Of a stretch of 64,000 bases of DNA, positions 15,779 through 25,328 are shown piece after piece. The DNA is from Pontibacter silvestris. Lineage in GTDB: Bacteria; Bacteroidota; Bacteroidia; Cytophagales; Hymenobacteraceae. The position numbers were made by a program, and so were the translations under genes. The notes under the pieces were generated by a model that was not told the origin of the DNA, made no database searches, and saw only the letters and a program-made list of their open reading frames with translations. Numbering within the stretch: position 1 is the stretch's first letter; each line of letters begins with the position of its first letter. The stretch lies in NCBI RefSeq assembly GCF_020907275.1, contig NZ_JAJJWI010000020.1, positions 28,106 to 92,105 on the forward strand, in the 5' to 3' direction.

Positions 15779-16666
15779 TTAAAATGTTCTTGTCATGCTA
15801 GCTGGCACCACCAGTATAAAGTCAGCTTTATTTATGTTCTCGTCCGATAACTTGCCTAAGTCTTCCTGCAGCACAGTTGTAATGGTTAACATTTTTAGTT
15901 GCGGTTGTTCCTGTTTCAGATACCAGCCAATACCTTCAAAGTTATCAGAATGATAGGCTCCGTTAAAATGCAGTACCTGCTTGCCTTGCTGTACCTGCCC
16001 AAGTATGAAATACGCCATGGTAGCATCTTTCAGCGCCTGCGCCTGCACAATGTTCTGACTTTTGGTATTGCCATGCGTGCCGCCGCCAAACATAGCCATC
16101 ATGTTCTTGTAAGCTGGCAGCTCCATATCTACAGTTACTGGTAGCGGAGCAATGTATTTCTTTGCCTCTTCCGATACATCTTCTAAAGTCACTAAGCCAC
16201 CGCCAGACACCATGGCCGCATAACGTCGTGGCACATTAGTGGCAATAACCGGAATACCCTGCTCTTTGGCGTAACGGATAATAGGTCTATAATCGGTTGC
16301 ATAATTAGGCCATGGACGCGATTCCTGCTCAAAGTTCTTCTCCGGCACCTGCCCTACGATAAACTCATCCAGTACCAGCTGCACGTCAGCCTCAAACATT
16401 TCCGCACCAATGGCAAAGCTTTGTTGCTTCGCCTGATGTAAGCCCTTAGTTAACTCCAACTGCAACCAATGCGCAATAGGGTCGTTGTGCTGCTCCCCAA
16501 AAAGCACGACCTCTGCTCTCTTCAGTTCCTCCAGCATTTTACCATAACTTACAGCTATTCCTTTAGAGTTAAAAAGGCGGTACGCTGGTTTATCTTTATT
16601 CTGGGCCATAACGGTGGTAGCAGTTACTATTAATAACAGCAATATGTTTATCAATATAATTCTCAT
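15779..16666 (-). CDS. ChaN-like exported protein (haem-binding/DUF399 family)
   Basis: 295 aa with a Sec signal peptide (residues 1-21, ending VMAQ). Family motifs are VVLFGEQHNDPIAHWLQ near the start of the domain, IGAEMFEADVQ, and the late AQALKDATMA and NGAYHSDNF. ChaN proteins are surface or periplasmic proteins linked to haem/iron handling. No lipobox Cys is seen, so it is probably soluble in the periplasm. It is transcribed alone, and the window contains no haem uptake gene beside it. Confidence 0.82.
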   Translation of the reverse strand: MRIILINILLLLIVTATTVMAQNKDKPAYRLFNSKGIAVSYGKMLEELKRAEVVLFGEQHNDPIAHWLQLELTKGLHQAKQQSFAIGAEMFEADVQLVLDEFIVGQVPEKNFEQESRPWPNYATDYRPIIRYAKEQGIPVIATNVPRRYAAMVSGGGLVTLEDVSEEAKKYIAPLPVTVDMELPAYKNMMAMFGGGTHGNTKSQNIVQAQALKDATMAYFILGQVQQGKQVLHFNGAYHSDNFEGIGWYLKQEQPQLKMLTITTVLQEDLGKLSDENINKADFILVVPASMTRTF

Positions 16667-16799
16667 TCTTTGTAAAAAGACTGTTAAAAAGATTAAACTG
16701 TTCCCGAAGATACTCTCTTAACAACTCTTAGAAAAGGAAGTACAGCCATGTTGTCAACAGAAAGATTCCTGATAAGGCAATATCAATACAAAAAGTATC

Positions 16800-16834
16800 T
16801 AAAAAAATAACCGGTACGTGTGGTACCGGTTATT
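16800..16834 (-). terminator. terminator of ABC exporter operon
   Basis: Read on the minus strand, a 12-bp stem with core GTACCGGTTAT (16806-16817 with 16823-16834), five-base loop, is followed by a run of T. It lies just downstream of the permease stop codon. Confidence 0.85.
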
Positions 16835-16863
16835 CAACAACTAAACTTTTATATTTATAGCAC

Positions 16864-18207
16864 TTACACTCTATAAAAGAGCCACTTAGAAAGTTCCTTG
16901 TAATTTACTTTCTTTCCGTACATCAGAATGCCTACACGATAAATACGGCCTGCTAACCAGGTAGTAAATACGAATCCGGCGATCAACAGTGCCATAGATA
17001 GCAGCAGCTCCCAGGCTGGGACACCAAATGGCACACGCACCATCATTACAATAGGCGAGGTAAACGGAATAACAGACATCCAAAAAGCCACCGGTCCATC
17101 AGGATTTTTCAGGATAATGGTATAGGACATGATAAATGAGATCACCAGCGGTATGGTGATAGGGAACATGAACTGCTGGGTATCCGTCTCGTTATCCACA
17201 GCAGCGCCTATGGCTCCGAATAAAGAGCCATAAAGTAAGTACCCGCCTAAAAAGTAAAACAGGAAGCACCCCAGTATAAGTGGTATGTTCAGGTTTGCTA
17301 CTGCATTCATGGCATCGCTCATCATTCTCGCTGCATCACTATCAGCGGCTTGCTTTTCTACCTGTTCTTCCTCCTCACCGGTAGCGGCGACACGGCCAGC
17401 AGCCAATTGCTCAATAGGAGTTGGTGCCGGTTTAATACCAAACGCAGCCTGCACGCCTGTAACCACAACAAAAGAAAGCACTACCCAAAGTAAAAACTGT
17501 GTTAAGCCTACGGCAGCTATACCTACAATCTTGCCCATCATCAGCTGAAACGGCTTTACAGAGGAGATAACTACCTCTACAATACGGTTTGTTTTCTCCT
17601 CGATTACACCTCGCATAATCTGCACACCATACAAAAAAATGAAGAAATAAATAACCACAGCTCCTGCTATGCCTGCTACAGAGGTTACAATAGCATTATT
17701 ATCCTTCTCTCCTTCGGCGCTTAAATTGACGGCAGCTATGTTAAGGTCAGGCTTCATCTTTTCTAATGTAGCCCGCTCTATACCCGAAGCAATCAAGCGC
17801 TGGTTTTCTATTTCTTTTTCCAGGATGTTCTCCAGCCTGATCTGAGTCTGGAGGCTGGTATTCTTCTTGGAATAGATCGTAATACCCTCCGGGTCGCTAA
17901 TATCAAGATCAGGTATGTGAAGTAAGGCCGTATTATCAGTTTCTTTGTACACGGTTTTTACCTGGTCAAGTGTTCCCTGTAGTGGCACGAACTTAAGATT
18001 TTCCCTGTCCTGCAGCTTATCAGCAAAAAGCCCGCTTTCGTCCAGCACCATTACTGTTTCTGCACCGTCTGATACAGTGGCGAGCCAAGCTGGCACAATC
18101 ATAAAAGCAGCAAAAAGCAACGGTGTAATAAGCGTCATTACAATGAAGCTCTTCTTCCGCACACGCGTCGTGTATTCGCGCTGTACGATTAACCAGATTT
18201 TATGCAT
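16864..18207 (-). CDS. ABC transporter permease, NatB/ABC-2 type
   Basis: 447 aa membrane protein. One N-terminal helix (about 22-45) is followed by a long extracytoplasmic domain (about 45-175), then five or six helices from about 180 to the end. This is the ABC-2 layout of NatB-type exporters, whose NatA partner is the next gene upstream. The ATG overlaps the last bases of the ATPase gene by eight, implying translational coupling. An Ala/Glu-rich insert (about 270-300, GEEEEQVEKQAADSDAAR) splits the helices. Substrate unknown; sodium extrusion is known for NatAB but is not shown here. Confidence 0.87.
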   Translation of the reverse strand: MHKIWLIVQREYTTRVRKKSFIVMTLITPLLFAAFMIVPAWLATVSDGAETVMVLDESGLFADKLQDRENLKFVPLQGTLDQVKTVYKETDNTALLHIPDLDISDPEGITIYSKKNTSLQTQIRLENILEKEIENQRLIASGIERATLEKMKPDLNIAAVNLSAEGEKDNNAIVTSVAGIAGAVVIYFFIFLYGVQIMRGVIEEKTNRIVEVVISSVKPFQLMMGKIVGIAAVGLTQFLLWVVLSFVVVTGVQAAFGIKPAPTPIEQLAAGRVAATGEEEEQVEKQAADSDAARMMSDAMNAVANLNIPLILGCFLFYFLGGYLLYGSLFGAIGAAVDNETDTQQFMFPITIPLVISFIMSYTIILKNPDGPVAFWMSVIPFTSPIVMMVRVPFGVPAWELLLSMALLIAGFVFTTWLAGRIYRVGILMYGKKVNYKELSKWLFYRV

Positions 18208-19111
18208 GGTGTGTTTCTTTTACTTTTCTGATGAAGATATCATTTATACTTGGTACCAACTCTATAAAAGAATGCAACTCTACACGTTCGATCAGGTAGC
18301 GCAGCAAATCATTTGGTTTAGCACCATTAAGTAATTTTATATTAGCCCGGAACACTCCATGGTTCTCATGTTGCTCCAGTACCTGGAAATCCGGGGATAA
18401 TATTAGCAACTGACCGTTCCCGATAACCTGAAAAGTATCAGTTCTGTAAGTGTCACGTACCTCTTTCACCGACCCGTCCAACACCTTCTGCGATTTGTTA
18501 ATCAGGGCGATATTATCGCACAGTTCCTCCACGGACTCCATGCGGTGCGTAGAGAAGATAATAGAAGCTCCTCTATCGCGAAGGCTTAATATCTCATCTT
18601 TTATCAGGTTTGCATTGATAGGGTCAAAACCAGAGAAAGGCTCATCCAGAATAATAAGAGACGGTTCGTGCAATACAGAAGCAATAAACTGAACCTTCTG
18701 CTGCATTCCTTTAGACAAGTCCTCTATGTTTTTCCCCAACCAGTCCCGAATTTCAAACCGATCAACCCATTTTTTAATGCGAGTAGTAGCTTCTGCTTTA
18801 TTTAGCCCCTTTAGTTGTGCGAGGTACAGTAACTGTTCCCCTACTCTCATCTTCTTATAAAGCCCACGTTCTTCCGGCAGGTAGCCCATGTCTCTGATAT
18901 GCTCCGGTTTCAGACGCTCTCCTTTAAAATAGATTGCTCCACTGTCAGCTCCTGTAATTTGGGTTATAATGCGGATAAGAGAAGTTTTACCAGCGCCATT
19001 CGGACCTAATAATCCAAAGATGCAACCTGTTGGTATCTCGAAGCTTACATTGTTAAGGGCGGTATGGTTCGCATAACTTTTTGTTACGCTGTCAATTTTC
19101 AGAATGCTCAA
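18200..19111 (-). CDS. ABC transporter ATP-binding protein, NatA-like
   Basis: 303 aa. Walker A GPNGAGKT, signature LSKGMQQKVQ, Walker B LIILDEPFSGFD and the switch His in STHRMES are all present, so the ATPase should be active. The C-terminal 80 residues are a DUF4162-like extension found in ABC-2 exporter ATPases. The start is a TTG at 19111: an in-frame TAA lies two codons upstream, and the family N-terminus (ILKIDSVTKSYANHTAL) begins right after it. Promoter visible upstream; overlaps the permease gene. Confidence 0.92.
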   Translation of the reverse strand: MSILKIDSVTKSYANHTALNNVSFEIPTGCIFGLLGPNGAGKTSLIRIITQITGADSGAIYFKGERLKPEHIRDMGYLPEERGLYKKMRVGEQLLYLAQLKGLNKAEATTRIKKWVDRFEIRDWLGKNIEDLSKGMQQKVQFIASVLHEPSLIILDEPFSGFDPINANLIKDEILSLRDRGASIIFSTHRMESVEELCDNIALINKSQKVLDGSVKEVRDTYRTDTFQVIGNGQLLILSPDFQVLEQHENHGVFRANIKLLNGAKPNDLLRYLIERVELHSFIELVPSINDIFIRKVKETHHA

Positions 19112-19133
19112 GGCAGATTACTTTAGATTCTAT

Positions 19134-19164
19134 CAAAAATAACTTTATATAAACTTTGGGACAA
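19134..19164 (-). promoter_or_regulatory. promoter of the ABC exporter operon
   Basis: On the minus strand, TTG (19162-19164), 20 bases, then TATTTTTG (19134-19141), an exact TAnnTTTG box at the expected spacing. It lies 23 bases before the TTG start and supports it. Confidence 0.75.
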
Positions 19165-19256
19165 GTATATATTAATTATACGATGTACAAAATCGACCAA
19201 GCCAGCTTAAAACCAGATGAAAGGCCGGAGATTGCTTACCAGCAAAGCCGGCACAG

Positions 19257-19294
19257 AAAAAAAGCCATCCTTTTCCACGTGGAAAGAATGGCTT
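19257..19294 (-). terminator. terminator of grpE-dnaJ operon
   Basis: Minus-strand hairpin AAGCCAT...ATGGCTT (19262-19268 with 19288-19294), with inner complementary TTTCCAC/GTGGAAA, followed by a run of seven T. It lies downstream of the dnaJ stop. Confidence 0.85.
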
Positions 19295-19326
19295 AGAGCT
19301 AAATTTTAAACTATAGTGGGTAATCC

Positions 19327-20478
19327 TTACTGAAAATAATCTTTTACTTTCTCAAAGAAACCTTTGTCGTTCTTACCTGGATGCGGGGCAAAGTTAGAAG
19401 ACTCGCGCAGCCCTTCCAGTGCAGCACGTTCTTCACTGCTTAATGACTTAGGCGTCCACACGTTAATGTGGATCAGTTGGTCACCTTTGCCATAACCATT
19501 TATGTCTTTGATGCCTTTACCACGCAACCTGAAAATCTCACCGCTTTGCGTACCTGGCTTAATGTTGATTTTTACTTTGCCGCTAATAGTTGGCACCTCG
19601 ATATCAGAACCAAGGGCTGCATCAACAAAACTGATATACTGATCGAATATGACATTATTGCCATCACGCTTCAGGCTTGGGTGTGGCTCTTCCTCTATTT
19701 GTATAAGCAGGTCGCCTGGCACTCCACCACGCTCCGGTACGTTACCCTTACCACTCATAGACAGCTGCATGCTATCCATTACACCGGCAGGCACATTAAT
19801 AGAGATCACTTCTTCTTTAAGCTCTCTACCGCTACCATTACAAACCTCGCAGTTGTGCGTTACAATTCTACCCTCTCCGTTACAGGTAGGGCATGTAGCT
19901 GTAGAAACCATTTGGCCCAGCATGGTATTAACCACCTTGCGCACCTGACCAGATCCCTGGCACGTGTTACAGGTTTGCATATCTGTACCATTTTTAGCAC
20001 CATTACCACCACAGGTACTGCAGGCTACATAGCGTTTTACTTTGATTTTCTTTTCAACGCCATTGGCTATTTCTTCCAGATTAAGCTTAAGCTTAATGCG
20101 CAGGTTACTGCCTTTACGTGTACGACGGCCACCTCCTGAACGAGCACCTCCGAAGAAGCTCTCGAAAGGGCTGCCTCCGCCGCCGCCAAAGATGTCGCCG
20201 AACTGGGAGAAAATGTCATCCATGTTCATGCCGCCGCCACCGCCGAAGCCGCCACCCATGCCCTGATGGCCAAACTGGTCGTAGCGTGCACGCTTCTGCT
20301 CATCGCTAAGCACCTCATAAGCCTCTGCAGCTTCTTTGAACTTATCTTCAGCAGAAGGGTCGTCGGGGTTCTTATCCGGATGGTATTTTATTGCGATTTT
20401 GCGGTAAGCTTTCTTTATCTCGTCCTGACCAGCACCTTTACTTACCCCCAAAACCTCATAATAATCTCTCTTAGCCAT
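19327..20478 (-). CDS. dnaJ: chaperone protein DnaJ
   Basis: 383 aa Hsp40 co-chaperone of DnaK. J domain at 4-70 with HPD at 33-35, then a Gly/Phe-rich linker very rich in Gly-Gly-Gly, then four CxxCxGxG zinc repeats ([32 protein letters not shown]) and the C-terminal substrate-binding domains. A full type I DnaJ. Two bases after grpE; dnaK is not in the window. Confidence 0.97.
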   Translation of the reverse strand: MAKRDYYEVLGVSKGAGQDEIKKAYRKIAIKYHPDKNPDDPSAEDKFKEAAEAYEVLSDEQKRARYDQFGHQGMGGGFGGGGGMNMDDIFSQFGDIFGGGGGSPFESFFGGARSGGGRRTRKGSNLRIKLKLNLEEIANGVEKKIKVKRYVACSTCGGNGAKNGTDMQTCNTCQGSGQVRKVVNTMLGQMVSTATCPTCNGEGRIVTHNCEVCNGSGRELKEEVISINVPAGVMDSMQLSMSGKGNVPERGGVPGDLLIQIEEEPHPSLKRDGNNVIFDQYISFVDAALGSDIEVPTISGKVKINIKPGTQSGEIFRLRGKGIKDINGYGKGDQLIHINVWTPKSLSSEERAALEGLRESSNFAPHPGKNDKGFFEKVKDYFQ

Positions 20479-20480
20479 TC

Positions 20481-21065
20481 TTAAGCTCCTATTATAACTT
20501 TTGCGAAACGGATAACCTTTTCATTTAAAGTGTACCCTTTCTCAATAACATCGATGATCTTGCCTTTCAGTTCTTCAGACGGTGCAGGCACTTGCGTAAC
20601 AGCTTCATGGTAGTCACTATCAAAGTTGTCTCCTACATTTATTTCTACCACTTTCAGGCCTTTTTGCTGTGTTACATGCTGTAGCTTATGGAATACCAGT
20701 TCCAGCCCCTCTAGCACAGCGTTTGTATCTTTTGCCGTTTCAATAGACTGGCGTGCACGCTCCATATCATCCAGCACAGGCAGTAAACTGCCCATTAAAT
20801 CCTGTGTGGCAGTTTTAGAAAGTTCGATTCTTTCTTTAGCAGTTCTGCGTCTGAAGTTCTCGAACTCCGCCATCAAGCGGACATATTTATCTTTCATATC
20901 TGCCAATTCAGCAGCTGTTTTATCTTCTTGCTGCGTACCTTCGGCAGTTTCAGTTTCTTCTTCCTTATTCAGGGCCTGCTCCTCCTGCCCGTTAGCTTCC
21001 GCATTGACAGTATTATCTTGTAGCTCTTCTTGCTCCTGTTCTTTCTTAATATCTTTATCTGACAT
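20481..21065 (-). CDS. grpE: nucleotide exchange factor GrpE
   Basis: 194 aa. The first 55 residues are acidic and low-complexity (Glu/Gln/Asp), followed by a long coiled coil ([27 protein letters not shown]) and the C-terminal beta domain ([18 protein letters not shown]). GrpE releases ADP from DnaK. First gene of the grpE-dnaJ pair. No CIRCE element is seen upstream; a TAACTTTT near-consensus -7 box is close to the start. Confidence 0.95.
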   Translation of the reverse strand: MSDKDIKKEQEQEELQDNTVNAEANGQEEQALNKEEETETAEGTQQEDKTAAELADMKDKYVRLMAEFENFRRRTAKERIELSKTATQDLMGSLLPVLDDMERARQSIETAKDTNAVLEGLELVFHKLQHVTQQKGLKVVEINVGDNFDSDYHEAVTQVPAPSEELKGKIIDVIEKGYTLNEKVIRFAKVIIGA

Positions 21066-21256
21066 AATGCCTTAAAAAAGTTAGGTTAATGGGTCTCTTT
21101 TGTCTTGTCAATTAACTTGCCAAACCCTATCTAATGCCAGAATGACACTAAATATTTTAGATGACTAAATTACAGAATGTCTGAATGCTTTGAGTTCGAC
21201 ACCCTACTGCTCTGCTTTCTGCTACACAGTTATTTAAAATTCCTCTTCGGGCTGGC

Positions 21257-21291
21257 AAAAAAAACGGTAGATAACTTTTCAGTTTCTACCG
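21257..21291 (-). terminator. terminator of hpt-adk-obgE operon
   Basis: Minus-strand stem CGGTAGA / TCTACCG (21285-21291 with 21265-21271) with an inner AACT/AGTT pairing, followed by eight T. It lies 27 bases beyond the obgE stop. Confidence 0.85.
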
Positions 21292-21317
21292 ATTGTATAT
21301 ATAACATAAGGTTGGCA

Positions 21318-22310
21318 TTAACTGTTCAATGCTTCCCAAATCATGTCTTTCAATTTACTGATGTTTTTCTGAGACACGCTGGAAATAAACACGGTTGGCA
21401 GCTCAGTTGGTAATGTCTGCCGCATTTCTGCCTCCAGTTCATCATCTATCATGTCTGTTTTAGTTACTGCCAAAATACGCTTCTTGTCCAGTAGCTCCGG
21501 GTTAAAAGTCTGCAGTTCGTTCAGCAAGATGTGGTACTCTTCTGCAATATCAGCACTCTCACACGACACCATGAACAACAGCATAGAGTTTCGTTCGATG
21601 TGGCGCAGGAACCGAAGCCCAATGCCTTTCCCCTCTGAGGCACCTTCTATAATACCCGGTATGTCAGCCATTACAAACGACCTATAGTCGCGGTAAGCTA
21701 CCACTCCCAGGTTAGGCTCCAAGGTCGTAAACGGATAGTTTGCGATTTTAGGCTTAGCTGCTGAAACAACAGACAACAATGTAGACTTCCCGGCGTTCGG
21801 AAAACCTACCAGCCCCACATCAGCCAATAATTTCAGCTCCAGAATTACCCACTCCTCTATGCCTGGCTCTCCAGGCTGCGCATAACGGGGAGTCTGGTTT
21901 GTTGGTGATTTAAAATGTGCGTTACCTAAGCCACCACGTCCTCCGGGAGTAAGTACTACTTCCTGCCCGTCTTCGGTTACTTCGCACATTATTTCGCCTG
22001 TCTCAGCGTTTCTGGCTATAGTTCCCAGTGGCACTTCCAGTACCTCATCGCTTCCCTGTGCACCAAAAGAATGATTAGGACCACCATTCTGGCCATTTTC
22101 GGCAATAATATGCTTGCGGTACTGCAAGTGCAACAAAGTCCAGAGCTGCGAATTGCCGCGAAGTATTATGTGCCCGCCACGCCCACCGTCACCGCCATCA
22201 GGGCCACCTTTTGCGGTTTTCTTATCCCGGTGCAGGTGAGCTGATCCGCCGCCGCCATGTCCGGAGCGGGAGCAAATTTTAACGTAATCTATAAAGTTGG
22301 ATGATGCCAA
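21318..22310 (-). CDS. obgE: GTPase ObgE (CgtA)
   Basis: 330 aa ribosome-associated GTPase. The Gly-rich Obg fold is at 1-155 and the G domain begins at 156 with G1 GFPNAGKS at 169-176 and G3 DIPGI. There is no C-terminal OCT extension, as in the short Obg forms. The start is TTG at 22310: the family begins MAxSNFxDYVKI, this codon gives exactly that, and an in-frame stop (TAA) lies a few codons upstream with no ATG between. Last gene of hpt-adk-obgE. Confidence 0.95.
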   Translation of the reverse strand: MASSNFIDYVKICSRSGHGGGGSAHLHRDKKTAKGGPDGGDGGRGGHIILRGNSQLWTLLHLQYRKHIIAENGQNGGPNHSFGAQGSDEVLEVPLGTIARNAETGEIMCEVTEDGQEVVLTPGGRGGLGNAHFKSPTNQTPRYAQPGEPGIEEWVILELKLLADVGLVGFPNAGKSTLLSVVSAAKPKIANYPFTTLEPNLGVVAYRDYRSFVMADIPGIIEGASEGKGIGLRFLRHIERNSMLLFMVSCESADIAEEYHILLNELQTFNPELLDKKRILAVTKTDMIDDELEAEMRQTLPTELPTVFISSVSQKNISKLKDMIWEALNS

Positions 22311-22343
22311 ACCTGGTAAGCGTAAATGAGCTTGTTACTTATC

Positions 22344-22928
22344 TTAATTTTTCTCTTTCAGTGCATCAATCTGCTGGCACAGCTGCTTGAAGATATACTC
22401 CACATCGCCAATACCATCTACAGCATAGAACTTACCCTGACCCGCATAATAATCAGCTACAGGTGCTGTTTTTGTATTGTACTCCTGTACACGTTTGCGA
22501 ATAAGATACTCATTCTGGTCATCAGGGCGGCCTGAGGTTTTACCACGAAGTAACAGGCGTTTTGTCAGTTCTTCGTCATCTACTTTCAGCGCAATCATAC
22601 AGGATATTTCAGTTTCGTTATCCTGCAGCAGCTTATCAAGGCCCTGTGCCTGTGGTACAGTGCGTGGAAAACCATCAAAAATAAACCCACCGGCAGAACG
22701 ATGTTGCTTTACTTTAGTATCAATCATACCAATCACTACTTCGTCTGGCACAAGTATACCTTTATCCATTAACTGCTTTGCTTCCAGCCCAAGCTTGGTG
22801 CCTGCGGCAATTTCAGAGCGAAGCAAATCACCTGTAGACAGGTGAACAAGATTATATTTCTCTATCAGTTTTTGACTTTGTGTACCTTTTCCGGCACCAG
22901 GAGGGCCAAACAAAACAATGTTAAGCAT
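22344..22928 (-). CDS. adk: adenylate kinase
   Basis: 194 aa. P-loop GPPGAGKGT at 8-16, AMP-site STGDLLR, and DGFPRT. The LID region is the short, zinc-free type (GKTSGRPDD). It interconverts ATP, AMP and ADP. It lies between hpt and obgE, a purine/ribosome grouping. Confidence 0.97.
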   Translation of the reverse strand: MLNIVLFGPPGAGKGTQSQKLIEKYNLVHLSTGDLLRSEIAAGTKLGLEAKQLMDKGILVPDEVVIGMIDTKVKQHRSAGGFIFDGFPRTVPQAQGLDKLLQDNETEISCMIALKVDDEELTKRLLLRGKTSGRPDDQNEYLIRKRVQEYNTKTAPVADYYAGQGKFYAVDGIGDVEYIFKQLCQQIDALKEKN

Positions 22929-23058
22929 ATCTTCTTATTTGGTAATAAGCAAAAGTAAGTATAAAATAGATGTTAATTATATAAAAAAACAGTCGCAAAA
23001 GCATTTAAAGATAAAGAAATTCATCTTTAGTCCTGCTAACGTTCCCTATTTTTTCGGG

Positions 23059-23601
23059 TTACGATACAATTTTGTAAATATCGCGCAGGTTACGCCCCAG
23101 GCCATTGTAGTCTAACCCATAACCTACTACAAAGTCATTAGGAATGCTTTTGGCAACATATTTTATATCGAGTTTATGCTGAAGACAGTCTGGCTTCAGG
23201 AGCAGCGTAGCCACTTCTAAGGAGGCTGGTTGTTTCTCTTTCAGCTGTTGCAACAGACCATTAATAGTATGCCCTGTGTCAACAATATCCTCCAACACAA
23301 CCACATGCCGGCTGTGAACATCTTCAGTAAGGCCTAGTATTTCTTTTACTTTTCCGGTGCTCTGCATATCCTTATAAGACGAAAGCCGGATAAAGGATAC
23401 TTCACAATCCAGGTTAATACGCTTTGCAAGGTCACTAACAAACATAAACGAGCCGTTGAGCACAGCCAGGAAAAGCGGTTTTTTGTTAGCGTAATCTTTG
23501 TTTATTTGGTCTGCCAGCAACTGTATATAACTCAGAATTTCTTCTTCGTGCATATAGGTACTAAAGTCGCAATCGTGCAGTGTAATCGTACGCGGATGCA
23601 T
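23059..23601 (-). CDS. hpt: hypoxanthine phosphoribosyltransferase
   Basis: 180 aa type I phosphoribosyltransferase for purine salvage. The PRPP-binding loop VVLEDIVDTGHT is at 101-112, with the family flexible loop SSYKDMQSTGKV at 74-85 and the C-terminal DFVVGYGLDYNG. It is first in the hpt-adk-obgE run; a strong promoter lies directly upstream. Confidence 0.95.
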   Translation of the reverse strand: MHPRTITLHDCDFSTYMHEEEILSYIQLLADQINKDYANKKPLFLAVLNGSFMFVSDLAKRINLDCEVSFIRLSSYKDMQSTGKVKEILGLTEDVHSRHVVVLEDIVDTGHTINGLLQQLKEKQPASLEVATLLLKPDCLQHKLDIKYVAKSIPNDFVVGYGLDYNGLGRNLRDIYKIVS

Positions 23602-23623
23602 TGGTTATCTTTTTGATACCTCA

Positions 23624-23655
23624 CAAAGGTACATATAAATTAAAAATAAGCCCAA
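23624..23655 (-). promoter_or_regulatory. promoter of hpt operon
   Basis: On the minus strand, TTG (23653-23655), 21 bases, then TACCTTTG (23624-23631), an exact -7 box. The 5' leader to the hpt ATG would be only about 15 bases. Confidence 0.8.
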
Positions 23656-23719
23656 TGCAGTTGTCAGCCTTATTTTACTGTTAACTGTTACTTTGCAAAG
23701 TAATAGGACATAGATGTGT

Positions 23720-24200
23720 TCAATTACTTTTCGCTGACATGTCTGCTATAGCTACTGCAGGAGAATTTTGCTGTTTATCCAGGTTTATTTCTCTGTCGAT
23801 AGGAGTCGGAAGCTCTGGTATGGCAGGTTCCTGATCCAAGGCTATATGAGGCACCGTAACCAGAGAAACAATGGACATTAACTTAATCAGGATGTTCATA
23901 GATGGCCCTGAGGTATCTTTGAACGGGTCGCCCACCGTATCTCCGGTAACTAAGGCTTGTGTGGTTTTGAGCCTTTGTACTCATCACTCCGTTCATCCCT
24001 ACACCTTCCTCAAAACTGCTCCTATCAGGAAAGCAACAACTATAAGTGGATGAGATTTCTCACCAGTAGACCCTAGGTAAACCAGAAAAAGAGAGGCGAT
24101 GATAGCAAAATAGGCTATCACCTTATATTCTGCCTTCAAAAAACATGGTACCATCGGCAACACAACTTTTGCCTCTTTACATCTTTTTGCTAAGCTACTG
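23720..24200 (-). pseudogene. hppA: decayed membrane pyrophosphatase (HppA) remnant
   Basis: Two separated ends of an H+/Na+-translocating pyrophosphatase are fused here. On the minus strand, 24160-24020 encodes an N-terminal part (FLKAEYKVIAYFAIIASLF, then [10 protein letters not shown]), and 24015-23720 encodes the C-terminal part ([50 protein letters not shown]). HppA is normally 700-850 aa, so more than 500 residues are missing. The junction lies near AGTTTTGAGG, a sequence that fits both sides. There are at least two one-base losses: before GAGTAC near 23983 and in CACAAGCC near 23960. A two-base lesion lies before FLKAEYK near 24147. The active-site core is gone, so it cannot work. Confidence 0.85.
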
Positions 24201-24302
24201 GACAACAAGAACAAAAGCCTACGCTGTATTTTCATTACTAACAAGGTAAGCTGCTCTTCATGCCTATTACTTATGTTCTTGATAATCCTAAATTGAACTA
24301 GC

Positions 24303-25217
24303 TTATAACTTATCCACCAATACTTTATATAATGACACCATACTGTCAATATCTTTTTTATGCACCATCTCATTTGGTGTATGTACATTATCTTCGGGAG
24401 CACCAACAAAGCACCAATCCCAAGGATAGGCACTATGCTGCAGTTCTTTTGCATCGCTACCACCAGAGCCCTCTACTTCTAACTGATAAGGTATACCTGC
24501 CTCTTTAGCTATACTAATAATGCGCTCCACATAAGACCTCCTGGGAATAAGGCTGTCACGCAAAGATATCACGACACCCTCCCCTGCACGCACTCCTTCA
24601 GTTATCCAGGTTATGTCTGAGATTAGCCCCTGTTTTACTCCATACTGCTCATAAATATACTTTGCCAGATAAGCTACGGAGCCTCCACCATGTTCTTCCC
24701 AGCAACTGAAAGCAATAATGCCACTCTCCATAGTCTCGGCTACTTTTAAGGCACTCCACACACCAAGGCGGTTATCCATGTAGCAAGACTGTACTGTATC
24801 TTCTGTTTCCCTGAAGTCGCATTTAAAAACCAGCTCTGTACCACGCTCTATCTCACGCTCATAATCGTACGTCAGTTCATGTTCCTCTTCATCATAATGT
24901 AAGGTACATTCTATTTTCCCCTGTGAGTCTTCACCTACCAGTTTATATCCTGTTTCCAGATCTGGTCCGCCAATCCTGACCAGTTGCTTACCATAACGTA
25001 CTGTAAATCCTATGGAATCCATATGAGCAAAAATAGCTGCTCTAGGCCTACCAAATATGAGTAAAATACAATCCTGAAATTTATCACCATACAAAACTAA
25101 AGGTTGGCTCTTCCACTGAACTTTATGCTCTTCTATGTAGTTTAGCAGGAAGTTGGAAAGGCTTTTCTCGTTACCTGATGGTGCCTGAATATGACAAAGC
25201 TGCTCTAAAAGTCTCAT
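24303..25217 (-). CDS. M42-type metallopeptidase (glutamyl aminopeptidase-like)
   Basis: 304 aa cytosolic dizinc aminopeptidase of the M42/M20 clan. Likely metal and catalytic residues are His65/Asp67 (AHMDS), Asp148 (YMDNRLG), Glu174-Glu175 (CWEEHGGG), Asp202 and His279 (DNVHTPNE). No signal peptide. Shorter than many M42 members (about 340-360). It lies alone next to the hppA remnant. Substrate not predictable. Confidence 0.85.
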   Translation of the reverse strand: MRLLEQLCHIQAPSGNEKSLSNFLLNYIEEHKVQWKSQPLVLYGDKFQDCILLIFGRPRAAIFAHMDSIGFTVRYGKQLVRIGGPDLETGYKLVGEDSQGKIECTLHYDEEEHELTYDYEREIERGTELVFKCDFRETEDTVQSCYMDNRLGVWSALKVAETMESGIIAFSCWEEHGGGSVAYLAKYIYEQYGVKQGLISDITWITEGVRAGEGVVISLRDSLIPRRSYVERIISIAKEAGIPYQLEVEGSGGSDAKELQHSAYPWDWCFVGAPEDNVHTPNEMVHKKDIDSMVSLYKVLVDKL

Positions 25218-25241
25218 TTTTTAATTTCCGTTTGGGAAGTT

Positions 25242-25249
25242 CAAATTTA
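25242..25249 (-). promoter_or_regulatory. -7 promoter box for M42 peptidase
   Basis: TAAATTTG on the minus strand, an exact TAnnTTTG match 25 bases before the ATG. No TTG box is seen at the usual distance. Confidence 0.5.
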
Positions 25250-25328
25250 ATATAATTGTTGTACTTTTATTTCGTTCTCTAAAAGAGAAGGTATCAGACG
25301 TTACAGTCCTTAATTTTCTTATATTTTC

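Noticed and set aside
19468..20139. 223-codon open frame antisense to dnaJ
   Set aside because: It is the complement of a certain dnaJ gene, with Thr/His-rich composition typical of shadow frames.
21066..21317. CIRCE-type heat-shock operator before grpE
   Set aside because: No TTAGCACTC-type inverted repeat is present on either strand.
24201..24463. N-terminal extension of the frame that includes the hppA N-terminal remnant
   Set aside because: It runs into the complement of the M42 peptidase and has no HppA-like character; only the part below about 24200 matches.
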